Source: Actinomycetes bacterium | GTDB lineage: Bacteria > Actinomycetota > Acidimicrobiia > Acidimicrobiales > Acidimicrobiaceae | Direction of reading: 5' to 3' | DNA length: 51,125 nucleotides | NCBI GenBank assembly: GCA_021799035.1 | Contig: JAJZBG010000013.1 | Location: forward strand, 1-51,125 | Shown: in pieces, positions 22,227 through 31,629 of the stretch | Numbering within the stretch: position 1 is the first letter of the stretch | Layout of the letters: every line of letters starts with the position of its first letter | Position numbers and translations under genes: made by a program | The notes under the pieces: model-generated | Told to the model about the DNA's origin: nothing | What the model saw: only the letters and a program-made list of their open reading frames with translations | Database searches by the model: none

Positions 22227-22823
22227 ATGATTGACCATGTTTTTATCGATTTGATAAATGCCATGCATCGCAGCTTGGAATCCGCAATGCTCGAGCAACT
22301 TCCTAACCAGGAGCATTTGCTTACGGATCTGATTCTTGGCGACATTAATTACGAGAACTCTTATGCCCTTCCGGGCGAGATCATGCCGCCCAATCTTCGG
22401 GTAGATATAAATCTTGAATGGCCCGTTTGGAGCCAGAGCATTTACAGATCTTGGACTGTTGGAGAGAGCGAGCCTGAATCCCTTGAGATGGGAATGGAGC
22501 TTGTCATTCGCGTTGTCAACATGTCTTCTCCGGCGCCCACAAAGGCGGTACTGACCGCCCTGGACGAGAGATCATCACCGCAGATGGGTTTTCTCCTGGA
22601 ACGGTCATCGGTTGTATCCAGTGAAAGCCTCCTCGCCGAGGATTTCGAGAACGAATTCGAGCTTGAAGTCAGCTTCGAGGGTGCCGTGTTGGTCGAAGAA
22701 AGTTCACTGAACTCGAAAGACGACCTCGACAACTTGATGGCTCCACTGGGACCCTGGATCGCATCAATGCTGGTCCGACTCAGCGACCAGCCGATTAAGT
22801 ATTTCCCAAATACCCCAGAATGA
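22227..22823 (+). CDS. Hypothetical protein, unknown family
   Basis: 198 residues, strongly acidic, with no membrane segment, signal peptide or motif that I recognise. A helical start (HVFIDLINAMHRSLESAMLE) is followed by likely beta-rich segments (LRVDINLEWPVW, FELEVSFEGAVLVEE). It starts 9 bp from the divergent GDPD gene, so both promoters must lie inside coding DNA or in that gap. No Shine-Dalgarno is visible; CATTAT sits 6 nt before the ATG. It converges on the PfkB gene. Confidence 0.65.
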   Translation: MIDHVFIDLINAMHRSLESAMLEQLPNQEHLLTDLILGDINYENSYALPGEIMPPNLRVDINLEWPVWSQSIYRSWTVGESEPESLEMGMELVIRVVNMSSPAPTKAVLTALDERSSPQMGFLLERSSVVSSESLLAEDFENEFELEVSFEGAVLVEESSLNSKDDLDNLMAPLGPWIASMLVRLSDQPIKYFPNTPE

Positions 22824-22832
22824 TGCGAACCT

Positions 22833-23834
22833 CTAGAAACGGTCTATCAGCTCCCGCAGATCCGAATTGGGTCTAGCACCAAAATGAGAGACAATCTCCG
22901 CAGAACAGACGACCCCATATCTTCCGCATTCTTCAACTTCTTTGCGATCGAGACTCAGAACTCCGTGGAGAAAGCCTGCGGCAAATAGATCGCCCGCTCC
23001 AGTCGTATCCATGACAGGATCCACTTTGCGCGCCGGAACAAAGAAGCTGCCCGACTCACCGTATGCAACAGCGCCCACCGCTCCGAGGGTGACTGCACCA
23101 CGGAGGGACTTGGCGCGGAGAGTCTCCACTATTTCATCCACATTCTCCTTGCCAATCAGTATCTGCGCTTCCTCACGGTTGGCAAAAAGGATGGACACGG
23201 GGCCATCCACCAGAGCGAGAAACTCTTCCCGGTGCCTGTCGACGCAAAACGGATCGGAAAGCGAAAGGGCAATTCTCACTCCGTTTTCAACGGCCACGTC
23301 AATGGCGGCATGAATCTGGGCTTTGGTACTTTCAAGATCGTAAAGGTATCCTTCGATATAAAGAAGCTCTGAATCGGCTATTACAGACTCTGCAACATCA
23401 TTCAACTGAAGATGAGACGCTGCCCCCAGCCAGGTCGCCATTGTTCTTTCCCCGTCTGGTGTTACCATAACGAGGCATCGCCCAGTGCCGAGATCGTTCT
23501 TGTCATGTGGACGAACTACCCGAATGCCCACCGCCTCGAGATCCGCAACATATTGATTTCCAAAGTCGTCCTGATCAGTGCGCGCGATTAGCGCCACCTT
23601 GTGACCCAGAGAAGCTATCCCTACAAGTGTGTTAGCCGCCGAGCCACCGCCCCTTACCTCTACTTCTCCTAATACATCAATTACGGACCCAGCCAGATCA
23701 GGTCCCACCAGCTGCATCGAACCCTTTCTTATTCCGAGTTTGTCAACATATCCTTCAGGAACCTGGCAGAACATGTCAACGATCGCGCTGCCGAGAGCCA
23801 CAACCTCGTATGAGCGTCCAACACTATTTACCAT
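22833..23834 (-). CDS. PfkB-family carbohydrate/nucleoside kinase (adenosine-kinase-like)
   Basis: A 333-residue ribokinase-fold enzyme that phosphorylates a sugar or nucleoside with ATP. N-terminal EVRGGGSAANTLVGIASLG and the C-terminal PfkB signature DTTGAGDLFAAGFLHG (catalytic Asp in GAGD) are clear. The N-terminal part (YEVVALGSAIVDMFCQV) resembles adenosine kinases of bacteria. Substrate is not certain. Confidence 0.88.
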   Translation of the reverse strand: MVNSVGRSYEVVALGSAIVDMFCQVPEGYVDKLGIRKGSMQLVGPDLAGSVIDVLGEVEVRGGGSAANTLVGIASLGHKVALIARTDQDDFGNQYVADLEAVGIRVVRPHDKNDLGTGRCLVMVTPDGERTMATWLGAASHLQLNDVAESVIADSELLYIEGYLYDLESTKAQIHAAIDVAVENGVRIALSLSDPFCVDRHREEFLALVDGPVSILFANREEAQILIGKENVDEIVETLRAKSLRGAVTLGAVGAVAYGESGSFFVPARKVDPVMDTTGAGDLFAAGFLHGVLSLDRKEVEECGRYGVVCSAEIVSHFGARPNSDLRELIDRF

Positions 23835-23940
23835 CTATGTGCACCCATCATCTGCTATAGCGCTCCTCCGCACCAACGCGGAGAGAGCAGAGTTTTTCTA
23901 GTTCGTGAAATCATGGCTTCCAATTTTGGCCCGGATCAGC

Positions 23941-23946
23941 TACGGT
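23941..23946 (+). promoter_or_regulatory. Putative -10 box for a leaderless aminopeptidase transcript
   Basis: TACGGT 7 nt before the GTG start at 23954 fits TANNNT with a leaderless start; no Shine-Dalgarno precedes the GTG. Confidence 0.4.
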
Positions 23947-23953
23947 AACCACT

Positions 23954-26509
23954 GTGGATACTTCAACCAACTACAGACTGCCAAGAAACATAGTACCCAA
24001 GAAATACTCGATCAGACTGAGGCCTGACTTTCAAGCATTCACCTTTGCAGGGGCGGAATCGATAGAGCTGGAGGTTATGGAGGCATCGACCTTCGTGACC
24101 ATGAACGCCGCAGAGCTTGAAATCAAATCAGCCAGAGTTGTGCAGGCCGAAAATAGCCAAAATTGCCACGTTGAACTGGACGCAGAGCTAGAGCGTGTCA
24201 CCCTCTCGTTTGACCTGGCCTTGGCTCCAGGCAACGCCGTCCTCGATATCGAATTCATGGGCAGCCTAAACGATCAACTTTCGGGCTTTTACAGAAGCAA
24301 GTTCGTCGGCGAAAACGGCGAGGAGCTCTATATAGCAACGACGCAGTTCGAAGCAACCGATGCGAGAAAGGCATTTCCTTGCTTCGACGAACCCGATCTC
24401 AAGGCGGTCTTCAGTGTCCAGCTGGACGCTCCACTCAACTATCTTGCTGTATCCAACGCGCCTGAAAGCGGATCCGTTGATCTCGGTGACGGATACAAGA
24501 GGGTCTCGTTTGAAGACACTATTCCCATGTCAACCTACCTATTGGCATTCATCGTAGGACCCCTGGAGGCCTCAGAGCCATATATGAGCGGAAGCACGCC
24601 CATCAGGATAATCTCGAAGCCTGGCCAGGCACATTTGCACCAGTACGCCAAGGAAGTGGCTGCGCATGCGCTCGAGTTCTTTACGGCATGGTTTTCAATC
24701 CCTTATCCAGGCAAGAAGCTCGACCTTATTGCCATTCCCGACTTCGCGTTTGGTGCCATGGAAAATCTGGGAGCAGTGACTTTCAGAGAAACGCTGCTTC
24801 TCGTGGATCCTGCGAGATCGTCTCGACTTGAACTCGAACGCATAGTTGACGTGATAAGCCACGAGATTGCGCATATGTGGTTCGGCGACCTCGTGACGAT
24901 GAAGTGGTGGAACGGACTTTGGTTGAACGAGGCGTTCGCGACGTTCATGGAACTCCTTGCTACCGATGACTTCAGCCCTGGCTGGAAACGCTGGGTGTCT
25001 TTTGGTCTTTCAAAAGGGGCAGCTTTTGCCACCGACGGGCTTCACAATACACGGCCGATCGAATTCACAGTTGTGAAGCCATCCGATGCAGAGGGCATGT
25101 TTGACGTGCTCACCTACGAAAAAGGGGCCAGTGTGCTCCGCATGCTCGAACGCTATCTGGGTCCAGACACATTCAGGGCTGGAATCACCCACTACCTTAA
25201 CTCGCACAAGTTCGCAAACGCGGAGACAACCGACCTGTGGAATGCGCTGGAAGAGGTCAGCAACCAACCAATTGCCGAAACGATGAGGGACTGGGTGTTC
25301 CAGGGTGGATATCCGATTATCAGGGTAAGCACAAATGGCTCGCAGGTGACTATTGCACAAGAGCCTTTTTCGTACCTTTCTGACATTTCCAAAGCGAAGA
25401 TCGACAAAAGCGAGTCCGAGATCGGCGAGACCTGGAAGGTGCCTATCAGCGTCCGACTTGGAAGCCGGGAACAAAAGCTGCTTCTGGGATCGGAAGCCGT
25501 GGTGTTAGACCTGGAAAACAGCAGCGACCTCGTTGTTGCAAACGCTGGGGGCTGGGGATTTTTCAGAGTGAGCTATGACAAGGAGCTCTTAGCTCGAATC
25601 CTTTCGAATTTCCCGAAATTGAATGACTTGGAAAAGTTCAATCTTGCCAGTGACATCTGGGCACAGACTGTCTCGCTTCGCACAGAAGTGGAGTCCTTCT
25701 TCGATCTCATTGATGCAATCGCAGACGAGAATGACTCCAATCTTTGGGAGGTCGCTATATCTGCGCTCTACCTGATGGATCTCATGTCACCGGCAGGGAG
25801 GCGCGACGCCATAGCCAAGCGATGCCGCGAGGCACTGGCACCAGTGCTGGAAAGGGTTGGGTTCGAAGCGCAAGACGGAGAGAAAGAGGGCACTTCGAGA
25901 CTAAGAGCCGCCGTAATCCAGTCGATGGGGACCACAGGGAGAGACGCCGAGACTATTGCAACGTGCAAAGACCTATTTGTCAGGGAAATGTCAAGCGAGT
26001 CAGACATAGACCCCGACATTGTATCGGCAGTGCTTTCCGTAGTTGCCGCCAACGGTGATGAAGCCGACTTTGCATTCATGGTCGACAGATACCGGCATCC
26101 GTCCACCCCGCAAGAGGAAAACCGATACCTGATGGCTCTCGCCAGATTCGAACATCACGAACTCATCAAGAAAGTCCTCTCGATGGCACTCGGTGAGATC
26201 AGGAGCCAGAACGGGCCTTTTGTGATCGCAAGCCTGCTGAGCGGGCGAGAATCGGGACCGCTAGCTTGGAGCTTCATAGCGCAAAATTGGGATGCTCTCG
26301 TGGAAAGATTCCCAGACAACACGATACCGAGGATGCTCTCTGGAATAACCGCACTCGTCTCGGACGAGTCCCACTACTTGGAACGCGAAATTCGAAGCTT
26401 TTTTGATACCCATGCCATACCAACCGGAGAAAAGAGCCTGAAACAAACCCTTGAAAGGTACGCCGTAAATCTCGCGTTCAGAAAGGCGTTCCTAGATTCC
26501 GAGTTCTAG
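23954..26509 (+). CDS. pepN: M1-family aminopeptidase (PepN-like)
   Basis: A cytosolic zinc aminopeptidase that removes N-terminal residues from peptides. 851 residues: N-terminal beta domain, substrate-recognition motif GAMENLGA, zinc motif HEIAHMWFGDL with the third ligand Glu in LWLNEAFA, then a beta domain and a long alpha-helical ERAP1-like C-terminal domain. GTG 23954 is used (VDTSTNYRLP). It is monocistronic, in a plus-strand stretch ahead of the methyltransferase gene. Confidence 0.95.
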   Translation: MDTSTNYRLPRNIVPKKYSIRLRPDFQAFTFAGAESIELEVMEASTFVTMNAAELEIKSARVVQAENSQNCHVELDAELERVTLSFDLALAPGNAVLDIEFMGSLNDQLSGFYRSKFVGENGEELYIATTQFEATDARKAFPCFDEPDLKAVFSVQLDAPLNYLAVSNAPESGSVDLGDGYKRVSFEDTIPMSTYLLAFIVGPLEASEPYMSGSTPIRIISKPGQAHLHQYAKEVAAHALEFFTAWFSIPYPGKKLDLIAIPDFAFGAMENLGAVTFRETLLLVDPARSSRLELERIVDVISHEIAHMWFGDLVTMKWWNGLWLNEAFATFMELLATDDFSPGWKRWVSFGLSKGAAFATDGLHNTRPIEFTVVKPSDAEGMFDVLTYEKGASVLRMLERYLGPDTFRAGITHYLNSHKFANAETTDLWNALEEVSNQPIAETMRDWVFQGGYPIIRVSTNGSQVTIAQEPFSYLSDISKAKIDKSESEIGETWKVPISVRLGSREQKLLLGSEAVVLDLENSSDLVVANAGGWGFFRVSYDKELLARILSNFPKLNDLEKFNLASDIWAQTVSLRTEVESFFDLIDAIADENDSNLWEVAISALYLMDLMSPAGRRDAIAKRCREALAPVLERVGFEAQDGEKEGTSRLRAAVIQSMGTTGRDAETIATCKDLFVREMSSESDIDPDIVSAVLSVVAANGDEADFAFMVDRYRHPSTPQEENRYLMALARFEHHELIKKVLSMALGEIRSQNGPFVIASLLSGRESGPLAWSFIAQNWDALVERFPDNTIPRMLSGITALVSDESHYLEREIRSFFDTHAIPTGEKSLKQTLERYAVNLAFRKAFLDSEF

Positions 26510-26583
26510 AGGGCTTCCGAGATCAGAAGTGGCTTTTCTACCAAACGGCGTGACAACAGGCTCAGGAGAAATTTCAAGAAGCG

Positions 26584-27273
26584 ATGGCGTTTGCAAGTGT
26601 GCCAGGCCGGAACATTATGTTTGACGACGAGACTCTACGTGATTATGCATCGCTGTTTTCCGACAAGAAAGAGCTCATAAGGGCCACAAAGGGCTTCATG
26701 CCCCCAGCCGAAGGTATCGCCCTTGCTCGGTCTCTGGACTCCTGCCCTCTAGACCCGTGCCTGCCAGCAGTCGAAATTGGCTCTTATGCGGGCCTTTCAG
26801 CAATATACCTCGGAACGGTAGCCAAAAAACAAGGCAGAGCCTTGATTTGCGTCGATCATCATCATGGCTCGGAGGAAAACCAGCCCGGATGGGAGTTTCA
26901 CGACCCTAGCCTCGTCGACCCAGTCTCGGGAAAGATGGATACCCTCTACCTGCTTCGAAGGTCGATCGAACTTAGCGGGCTGTCAGATACCGTCATCATA
27001 GTTGCAGCTGACTCGCACAGATTTGCCTCTGTTTACGATTGTAGAATCGCATTTTTGTTTATTGATGGCGGCCATGGTTTTGACCAGGCTCACAGCGATT
27101 ACCGGAGTTGGGTCCCCAAGCTCGCCAGCGGAGGATATCTGGCAGTTCATGACGTGTTCGATGATCCAGAGTCTGGCGGCCAAGTGCCGCTCCTACTTTA
27201 CCGAAAAGCACTTGAAGAAGGATTCGTGGACGTTTTAGCTCAAGGAAGCCTTCGGGTCATGAGAAAAGCCTGA
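26584..27273 (+). CDS. Class I SAM-dependent methyltransferase (Methyltransf_24 type)
   Basis: A 229-residue O-methyltransferase-like protein. VEIGSYAGLSAIYLG is the SAM-binding motif I, ICVDHHHGSEEN motif II, LFIDGGHGFDQAHSDYRSW the metal/substrate region, and GGYLAVHDVFDD the motif IV region with Asp. Proteins of this type often sit in cell-surface glycan or lipid clusters. The stop overlaps the convergent cyclase-fold gene by 17 bp, so it is next to the glycosyltransferase operon but on the other strand. Substrate unknown. Confidence 0.82.
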   Translation: MAFASVPGRNIMFDDETLRDYASLFSDKKELIRATKGFMPPAEGIALARSLDSCPLDPCLPAVEIGSYAGLSAIYLGTVAKKQGRALICVDHHHGSEENQPGWEFHDPSLVDPVSGKMDTLYLLRRSIELSGLSDTVIIVAADSHRFASVYDCRIAFLFIDGGHGFDQAHSDYRSWVPKLASGGYLAVHDVFDDPESGGQVPLLLYRKALEEGFVDVLAQGSLRVMRKA

Positions 27274-28279
27274 GGAGCGTCATGCCAATGCTGCTCCGAG
27301 CCTTTGCGGCAATGGCAAAGCTTGCAAGGATGACTGCGGCCACGGAGTAGGAAGACTGCTCAGAGTGCGGAAACGATTGACCGATCGGACCCACGACACC
27401 CGTTAGATAGGCTCCGTTATCGCACCGAAACCGGCCCAGCGTCAGAAAGATCTCCTCGGCAAGCTCACTCTCCCCTTGCAAGTGAAGCGCCATAGCCGCC
27501 TCTGCCGTTTCCGCAGCTGTGAACCACTGTTTCGACGCTATGCAGCGAATACCCCAGCGAGGAAGATAAAACCTCTCCAGAAACTCTTCCGCGAGAGAGG
27601 CTTGGTCTGCGATCCCGCCCATGTGCGGGTAATAGTGATCCATAGCCCATTCCGAAGTGTCCGAGTAAGGCCCGCACTGGTCCACCACTGACTGCTTCAG
27701 CATGTCTCCGGCATCGATGTAGCGGTCAGCATCGCCTTTTCCAAACCGGTTGCACAACTCCACAGCAATTGCCAGAGAGTCGCATACCGACGAGGAAGCA
27801 GCTATTAGGGAGGTCGGGTAAGGATCACCTGATGGATCGATTGCCCATGGAATAGATCCATCAGCTCTCTGATAATCGACCACTTTGTCAATTGCGCGCA
27901 AAGCCATTTCGACGAAAGGCTCCAACCGCTTCTTATCACCTACGATTCGGTCCAGTATCGACACCAACAAGACTGGATAGCAGCAAGTGTTAGAATCTCT
28001 TCGAGGCTCAGCCACACCGTTTGAAAGATAGAAATGACACCAAGTTCCGTCAGCATTCTGGGAACGAAAAAGCCAATTCAATCCTGCCATAGCCTCTTCA
28101 AGCCTTCCCCCAAGAGCGAAGGCAATCATTGCCTCGGTGTGATTCCAAGGATCCGCTCGACCTCCAGAAAACCAAGGAACCATTCCACTTTTCAGTTGGA
28201 GCGATGCTAAGAAATCCAAGGAAAGCTCAAGCTCTCCTGCGTCCAAGAGCGGTTCGACCCGTGCGCTAAAAGCCACTTG
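27257..28279 (-). CDS. Terpenoid-cyclase/prenyltransferase alpha-alpha-toroid-fold protein
   Basis: About 340 residues built of repeated helical pairs with turns such as QLKSGMVPWF, SQNADGTWCHF and YQRADGSIPW, typical of the squalene-cyclase/prenyltransferase toroid. It lacks a clear DXDD or DDXD catalytic motif, so it may bind a lipid or sugar rather than cyclise. GTG 28279 is chosen since AAGGA lies 5 nt upstream; ATG 28294 and GTG 28315 are possible. It overlaps the upstream methyltransferase by 14 bp and is the last gene of the GT4-methyltransferase operon. A glycoside-hydrolase-like six-hairpin toroid is the alternative. Confidence 0.75.
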   Translation of the reverse strand, partial: QVAFSARVEPLLDAGELELSLDFLASLQLKSGMVPWFSGGRADPWNHTEAMIAFALGGRLEEAMAGLNWLFRSQNADGTWCHFYLSNGVAEPRRDSNTCCYPVLLVSILDRIVGDKKRLEPFVEMALRAIDKVVDYQRADGSIPWAIDPSGDPYPTSLIAASSSVCDSLAIAVELCNRFGKGDADRYIDAGDMLKQSVVDQCGPYSDTSEWAMDHYYPHMGGIADQASLAEEFLERFYLPRWGIRCIASKQWFTAAETAEAAMALHLQGESELAEEIFLTLGRFRCDNGAYLTGVVGPIGQSFPHSEQSSYSVAAVILASFAIAAKARSSIGMTLLRLFS

Positions 28280-28988
28280 GTTCCTTTCTGGCATAAACCA
28301 CCAGACTCTTTCCACCCAGCGGATTGAGGGCCCTTTCCAGCAGCTCAGTCCACCTGGGCTTCCTGGTGATCTCCCAGACGAGAAACTTGTGATACACCCG
28401 GAAGAGTCGTGAGCTCGTATTGTCCACTCCGACCAGGCACCGGATCAGCCAGTAGGGCGTGTGAAGCGCGTGCGCGTAATGCACCATAGCGATCTTGAAG
28501 CCTGCACCACGAGCTAGACCAAGAACCTGCGAACGACGATAGATTCGAATGTGCCCACCAGGTGTATCGTGATATTCCTTCGAGATGAGCCAATATGCGG
28601 CCTCAGGAAGAAAGCGCGGCACCGTGATGCATAGCATCCCTCCTGGCTTCAAAACCCTCGCTATTTCGCACATAGCTCCCCTGTCGTCCGGTATGTGCTC
28701 GAATACCTCGGAAGCTATCACTGTGTCGAACGAGCCGTCAGGAAATGGGAGTTCCATTCCAGATGCTTGAACCGCAAAACCACGGCCATTTTGGGGGTCA
28801 TCTTCCGCCAGCACGCGAAAAAAGTCAGGAGCATTCTCGATCTCGGTGAATGCAATGTCAACCGCAATTACATCTGCTCCCTGCGTAACTGCCCAAAAAG
28901 CGTGTCGTCCTGCTCCCGCCCCGAAATCGAGCACCAGCTTGCCTCGGATCTCCCCGACCACTGACTCCCTAACCGAAAGCATCAGCAC
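28266..28988 (-). CDS. Class I SAM-dependent methyltransferase (Methyltransf_11 type)
   Basis: 240 residues. Motif I LVLDFGAGAGRHAFWA (near 18), motif II DVIAVDI, and SFDTVIASEVFEHIPDD and LKPGGMLCITVPRF further on are typical of ubiquinone/menaquinone-like small-molecule methyltransferases. Starts GTG 28988 and ATG 28982 are both possible. It is 17 bp after the GT4 gene and overlaps the cyclase-fold gene, so the three are very likely co-translated and act in one pathway on an unknown acceptor. Confidence 0.85.
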   Translation of the reverse strand: MLMLSVRESVVGEIRGKLVLDFGAGAGRHAFWAVTQGADVIAVDIAFTEIENAPDFFRVLAEDDPQNGRGFAVQASGMELPFPDGSFDTVIASEVFEHIPDDRGAMCEIARVLKPGGMLCITVPRFLPEAAYWLISKEYHDTPGGHIRIYRRSQVLGLARGAGFKIAMVHYAHALHTPYWLIRCLVGVDNTSSRLFRVYHKFLVWEITRKPRWTELLERALNPLGGKSLVVYARKEPSGF

Positions 28989-29005
28989 CGGTCCACAATT
29001 TCCCC

Positions 29006-30256
29006 CTACCCATGTGCAGCCAACACCTCAAGGTAGTTCTGCTCAGTCATTCTCGCGGTCTCTCGCCATGTGAACCTGCTCATCACGCGCTCCAAAGCAT
29101 TCTTGGCTATCACCTCACGCAGCATTGCCGAATCGAGCCCTTCTAGAATCTTCTTGGCAAGATTCATCGGATCTCCTGCTCGAGCCAGGAGAACTGTCTC
29201 CCCATCAGCTCCGGTGACCTCGGGAAGCGCACCACCGTCAGTGGCCACCAGCGGAATCCCACACGCCATTGCTTCCACTGCGGGGAGCGAAAACCCTTCG
29301 TAAAGGGAAGGAACAACCGCGAGTTCGGCCCGGCCGTAGAGCCGAACCATTTCTTCCTGGCTAACCACGCCAGCAAAGCTCACATGGTTTTCTAGACCAA
29401 GCTCTGCCACCCTTGCAGGAAGCTTGGAATCTCTGTTCGGGCTCCCAATTATGATAAGACGCGCAGCGGGACGGACGGTTCTCACTTCGGCCATTGCCTC
29501 AACAAGTACGTGCAAGCCTTTCAAAGGCACGTCGGCACTTGCCGTCGTGACGATCAGGCCCGGCTCCTTTACGATCTCAGAAATCGGCCTGAAGACAGAG
29601 GTGTCTACCCCTATTGGCACTACCCTTGAGCGATCGAGTTCGACCTTCATGTGTGTCAAAAGATCATTTCGCGAGGCTTCGGAAACAGTGAGAACACGCT
29701 CGAGACGGCTGGCAACCTCTGTCTGCATCTTCACAAATCCATACCAGCGCAATGCCCCGAATTTTGCCTTTAGGCCTCTTGCGTGCTTTATCGCCAGTTC
29801 CCTGTCAACAGTGATCGGATGGTGAATCGATCCAATCACTGGCCATCCTTTCGACGCAAGCCTCAAAATAGACCAGGAAAGAGACTGATTGTCGTGGATG
29901 AGATCAAACTCGTCTCGACGAGAGTCCAAAGACTTCTCTAATCTCCATCCGAAGCTTCTAGGTTCCGGGAAGCCACCGGATGCCATGATGGCAAACTCAA
30001 GGATATCTTCGAGGGAACCAAACTCACCGAGCCGGGGCACCCTGAAGGGATCTTCATCGCGATAAAGATCTAGCGAAGGAAGCTTTGTAAGTCGCACTGA
30101 AGCGAGATCGATGTCAGGATAGGGTTGGCCAGAGAAGACCTCTACGTGATGACCCCTTCTTGCAAGTTCGTGTGAAAGGTACTTCGTGTAGACTCCCTGC
30201 CCACCGGAGTATGGATTGCCGCGATATACACAAAACGCGATTCGAAGAGGCTTCAT
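29006..30256 (-). CDS. GT4-family glycosyltransferase
   Basis: A GT-B-fold retaining glycosyltransferase of ~416 residues. N-terminal FCVYRGNPYSGGQGVYTKYL is the acceptor/nucleotide Gly-rich loop, and the C-terminal VVPSLYEGFSLPAVEAMACG contains the EX7E motif that binds the nucleotide sugar. ATG 30256 is preferred: the frame is open to 30307, but that region overlaps the Nramp gene and is not conserved-looking. It begins 22 bp after the Nramp stop. Donor and acceptor are unknown. Confidence 0.9.
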   Translation of the reverse strand: MKPLRIAFCVYRGNPYSGGQGVYTKYLSHELARRGHHVEVFSGQPYPDIDLASVRLTKLPSLDLYRDEDPFRVPRLGEFGSLEDILEFAIMASGGFPEPRSFGWRLEKSLDSRRDEFDLIHDNQSLSWSILRLASKGWPVIGSIHHPITVDRELAIKHARGLKAKFGALRWYGFVKMQTEVASRLERVLTVSEASRNDLLTHMKVELDRSRVVPIGVDTSVFRPISEIVKEPGLIVTTASADVPLKGLHVLVEAMAEVRTVRPAARLIIIGSPNRDSKLPARVAELGLENHVSFAGVVSQEEMVRLYGRAELAVVPSLYEGFSLPAVEAMACGIPLVATDGGALPEVTGADGETVLLARAGDPMNLAKKILEGLDSAMLREVIAKNALERVMSRFTWRETARMTEQNYLEVLAAHG

Positions 30257-30278
30257 CTCGCCCGAATAACCCGTCACC

Positions 30279-31589
30279 TTACAGCCATCCAATGACGGTC
30301 TGGACAAGCAGGACAGACGACAGTCCAGCGATCGCGATCACTGCCACTGCAGCCACCTTTCTAAAGATTCGCCCGTTCACAGCCTCCCCAAGGACACTTT
30401 GCCTGTTTGAAAGAAGCACAATAAACGTGAGGATAATTGGGGTGAGCAATCCTTGGAGCACCTGTGTGAATATCAGAAGCGTAATCAGGTTCACCGGCAC
30501 AAGCGAAACCGCTGCACCCAAGAGGACTTGGACTGAAAAGAGTCCTAGAAAAAGTGGAGCCTGTCTAAACTTTCTCGATACAGAGCGCTCCACGCCTAAG
30601 GCTTCTGCAATGGCGTAAGAAGTGGAGAGGGGAACAACGGCCCCTGCCAATGCGGAAGCACCTAGCAGCCCTATTGCAAAGAGTATTACCGCCTCAGATC
30701 CCGCGATGGGTCGCAGAGCCAATGCGGCCTGCTTGGCCGACTCAAGCGGACCTGACCCACCTATTGCCGCAGCAGTTGCGATAATGATGAACATCGAGAT
30801 GATGTTGGCGAATATGGCGCCTCCGACCGCATCTGCACGCTCTAGCGGATACTCCTCCGGCGAAATGCCCCTGTCAACGACACCCGCAGCAGCATAAACC
30901 TGCATATACGGCGAGATCGTGGTGCCAATCAACGCGACACCCATAAAGATGAAGCTCTGTGACGCGATGAAATGCGGAAAGGCTGCCTGTGCTGCGACCT
31001 TGTGCCAGTCGGGGTGACCAACTATAGCTGCAATAGGATATGCGAAAAATGCCAGGGACATTATCAAGAAAACGCGCTCAGCGTACCTATATGAACTGAA
31101 AAGGACCAAACCCCAGATGAACAGAGCAGAGAGCGGAATCGATATGTAACGGGAAACGCCAAAAAGCTGAAATGCTGCTCCAATCCCGGCAAACTCAGAT
31201 ACGACAAGCCCAACATTCGATGCGGTTAGCGCGAACATTGCCAGTCCAGCCAACCTGACTGAAAATTCCTCCCTGATCAGGGCCGCCAATCCCTTGCCAC
31301 TGTATACCCCCAACCGAGCAGACATCTCCTGGACCACGACAAGGCCTATAGTCACCAAGACCATGAAAAAGAGGGTCCGATAACCAAACTGAGATCCCGC
31401 GGACGCGTACGTCGCTATTCCGCCAGCATCATTCCCGGCATTAGCTGCGATGAGACCCGGACCAGCTGCGGCAAGATATACCCAGAAAGTTCGCTTCCTC
31501 TTGGGCATGGCTCTTTTCACCCGCGAGCCGATGCCTCTCTGACTCTCCGAATTCAATTTGCGCATTGGCGTAGCCGAACTCACCGTCAT
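30279..31589 (-). CDS. Divergent Nramp-family metal transporter
   Basis: 436 residues with about eleven membrane helices. The Nramp fold is evident from the first helix AAAGPGLIAANAGNDAGGIATY and the sixth, GTTISPYMQVYAAAG. The canonical DPGN metal-site motif reads DAGG (Asp kept, Asn lost), and the canonical helix-6 MPH reads ISP (metal-binding Met lost). This departs from Mn/Fe transporters and resembles Nramp-related proteins proposed to carry other ions such as Mg2+. The gene directly follows an MgtE_N/CBS/PRC protein gene by 40 bp, which supports a Mg2+-linked role (inference). Confidence 0.85.
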   Translation of the reverse strand: MTVSSATPMRKLNSESQRGIGSRVKRAMPKRKRTFWVYLAAAGPGLIAANAGNDAGGIATYASAGSQFGYRTLFFMVLVTIGLVVVQEMSARLGVYSGKGLAALIREEFSVRLAGLAMFALTASNVGLVVSEFAGIGAAFQLFGVSRYISIPLSALFIWGLVLFSSYRYAERVFLIMSLAFFAYPIAAIVGHPDWHKVAAQAAFPHFIASQSFIFMGVALIGTTISPYMQVYAAAGVVDRGISPEEYPLERADAVGGAIFANIISMFIIIATAAAIGGSGPLESAKQAALALRPIAGSEAVILFAIGLLGASALAGAVVPLSTSYAIAEALGVERSVSRKFRQAPLFLGLFSVQVLLGAAVSLVPVNLITLLIFTQVLQGLLTPIILTFIVLLSNRQSVLGEAVNGRIFRKVAAVAVIAIAGLSSVLLVQTVIGWL

Positions 31590-31629
31590 ACCTCACTAAA
31601 GGCGGGTAGTGGAACCTCATTGAAAATTC

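Noticed and set aside
25010-25474. 154-codon minus frame inside the aminopeptidase gene
   Set aside because: Complementary-strand shadow of a well-supported M1 peptidase.
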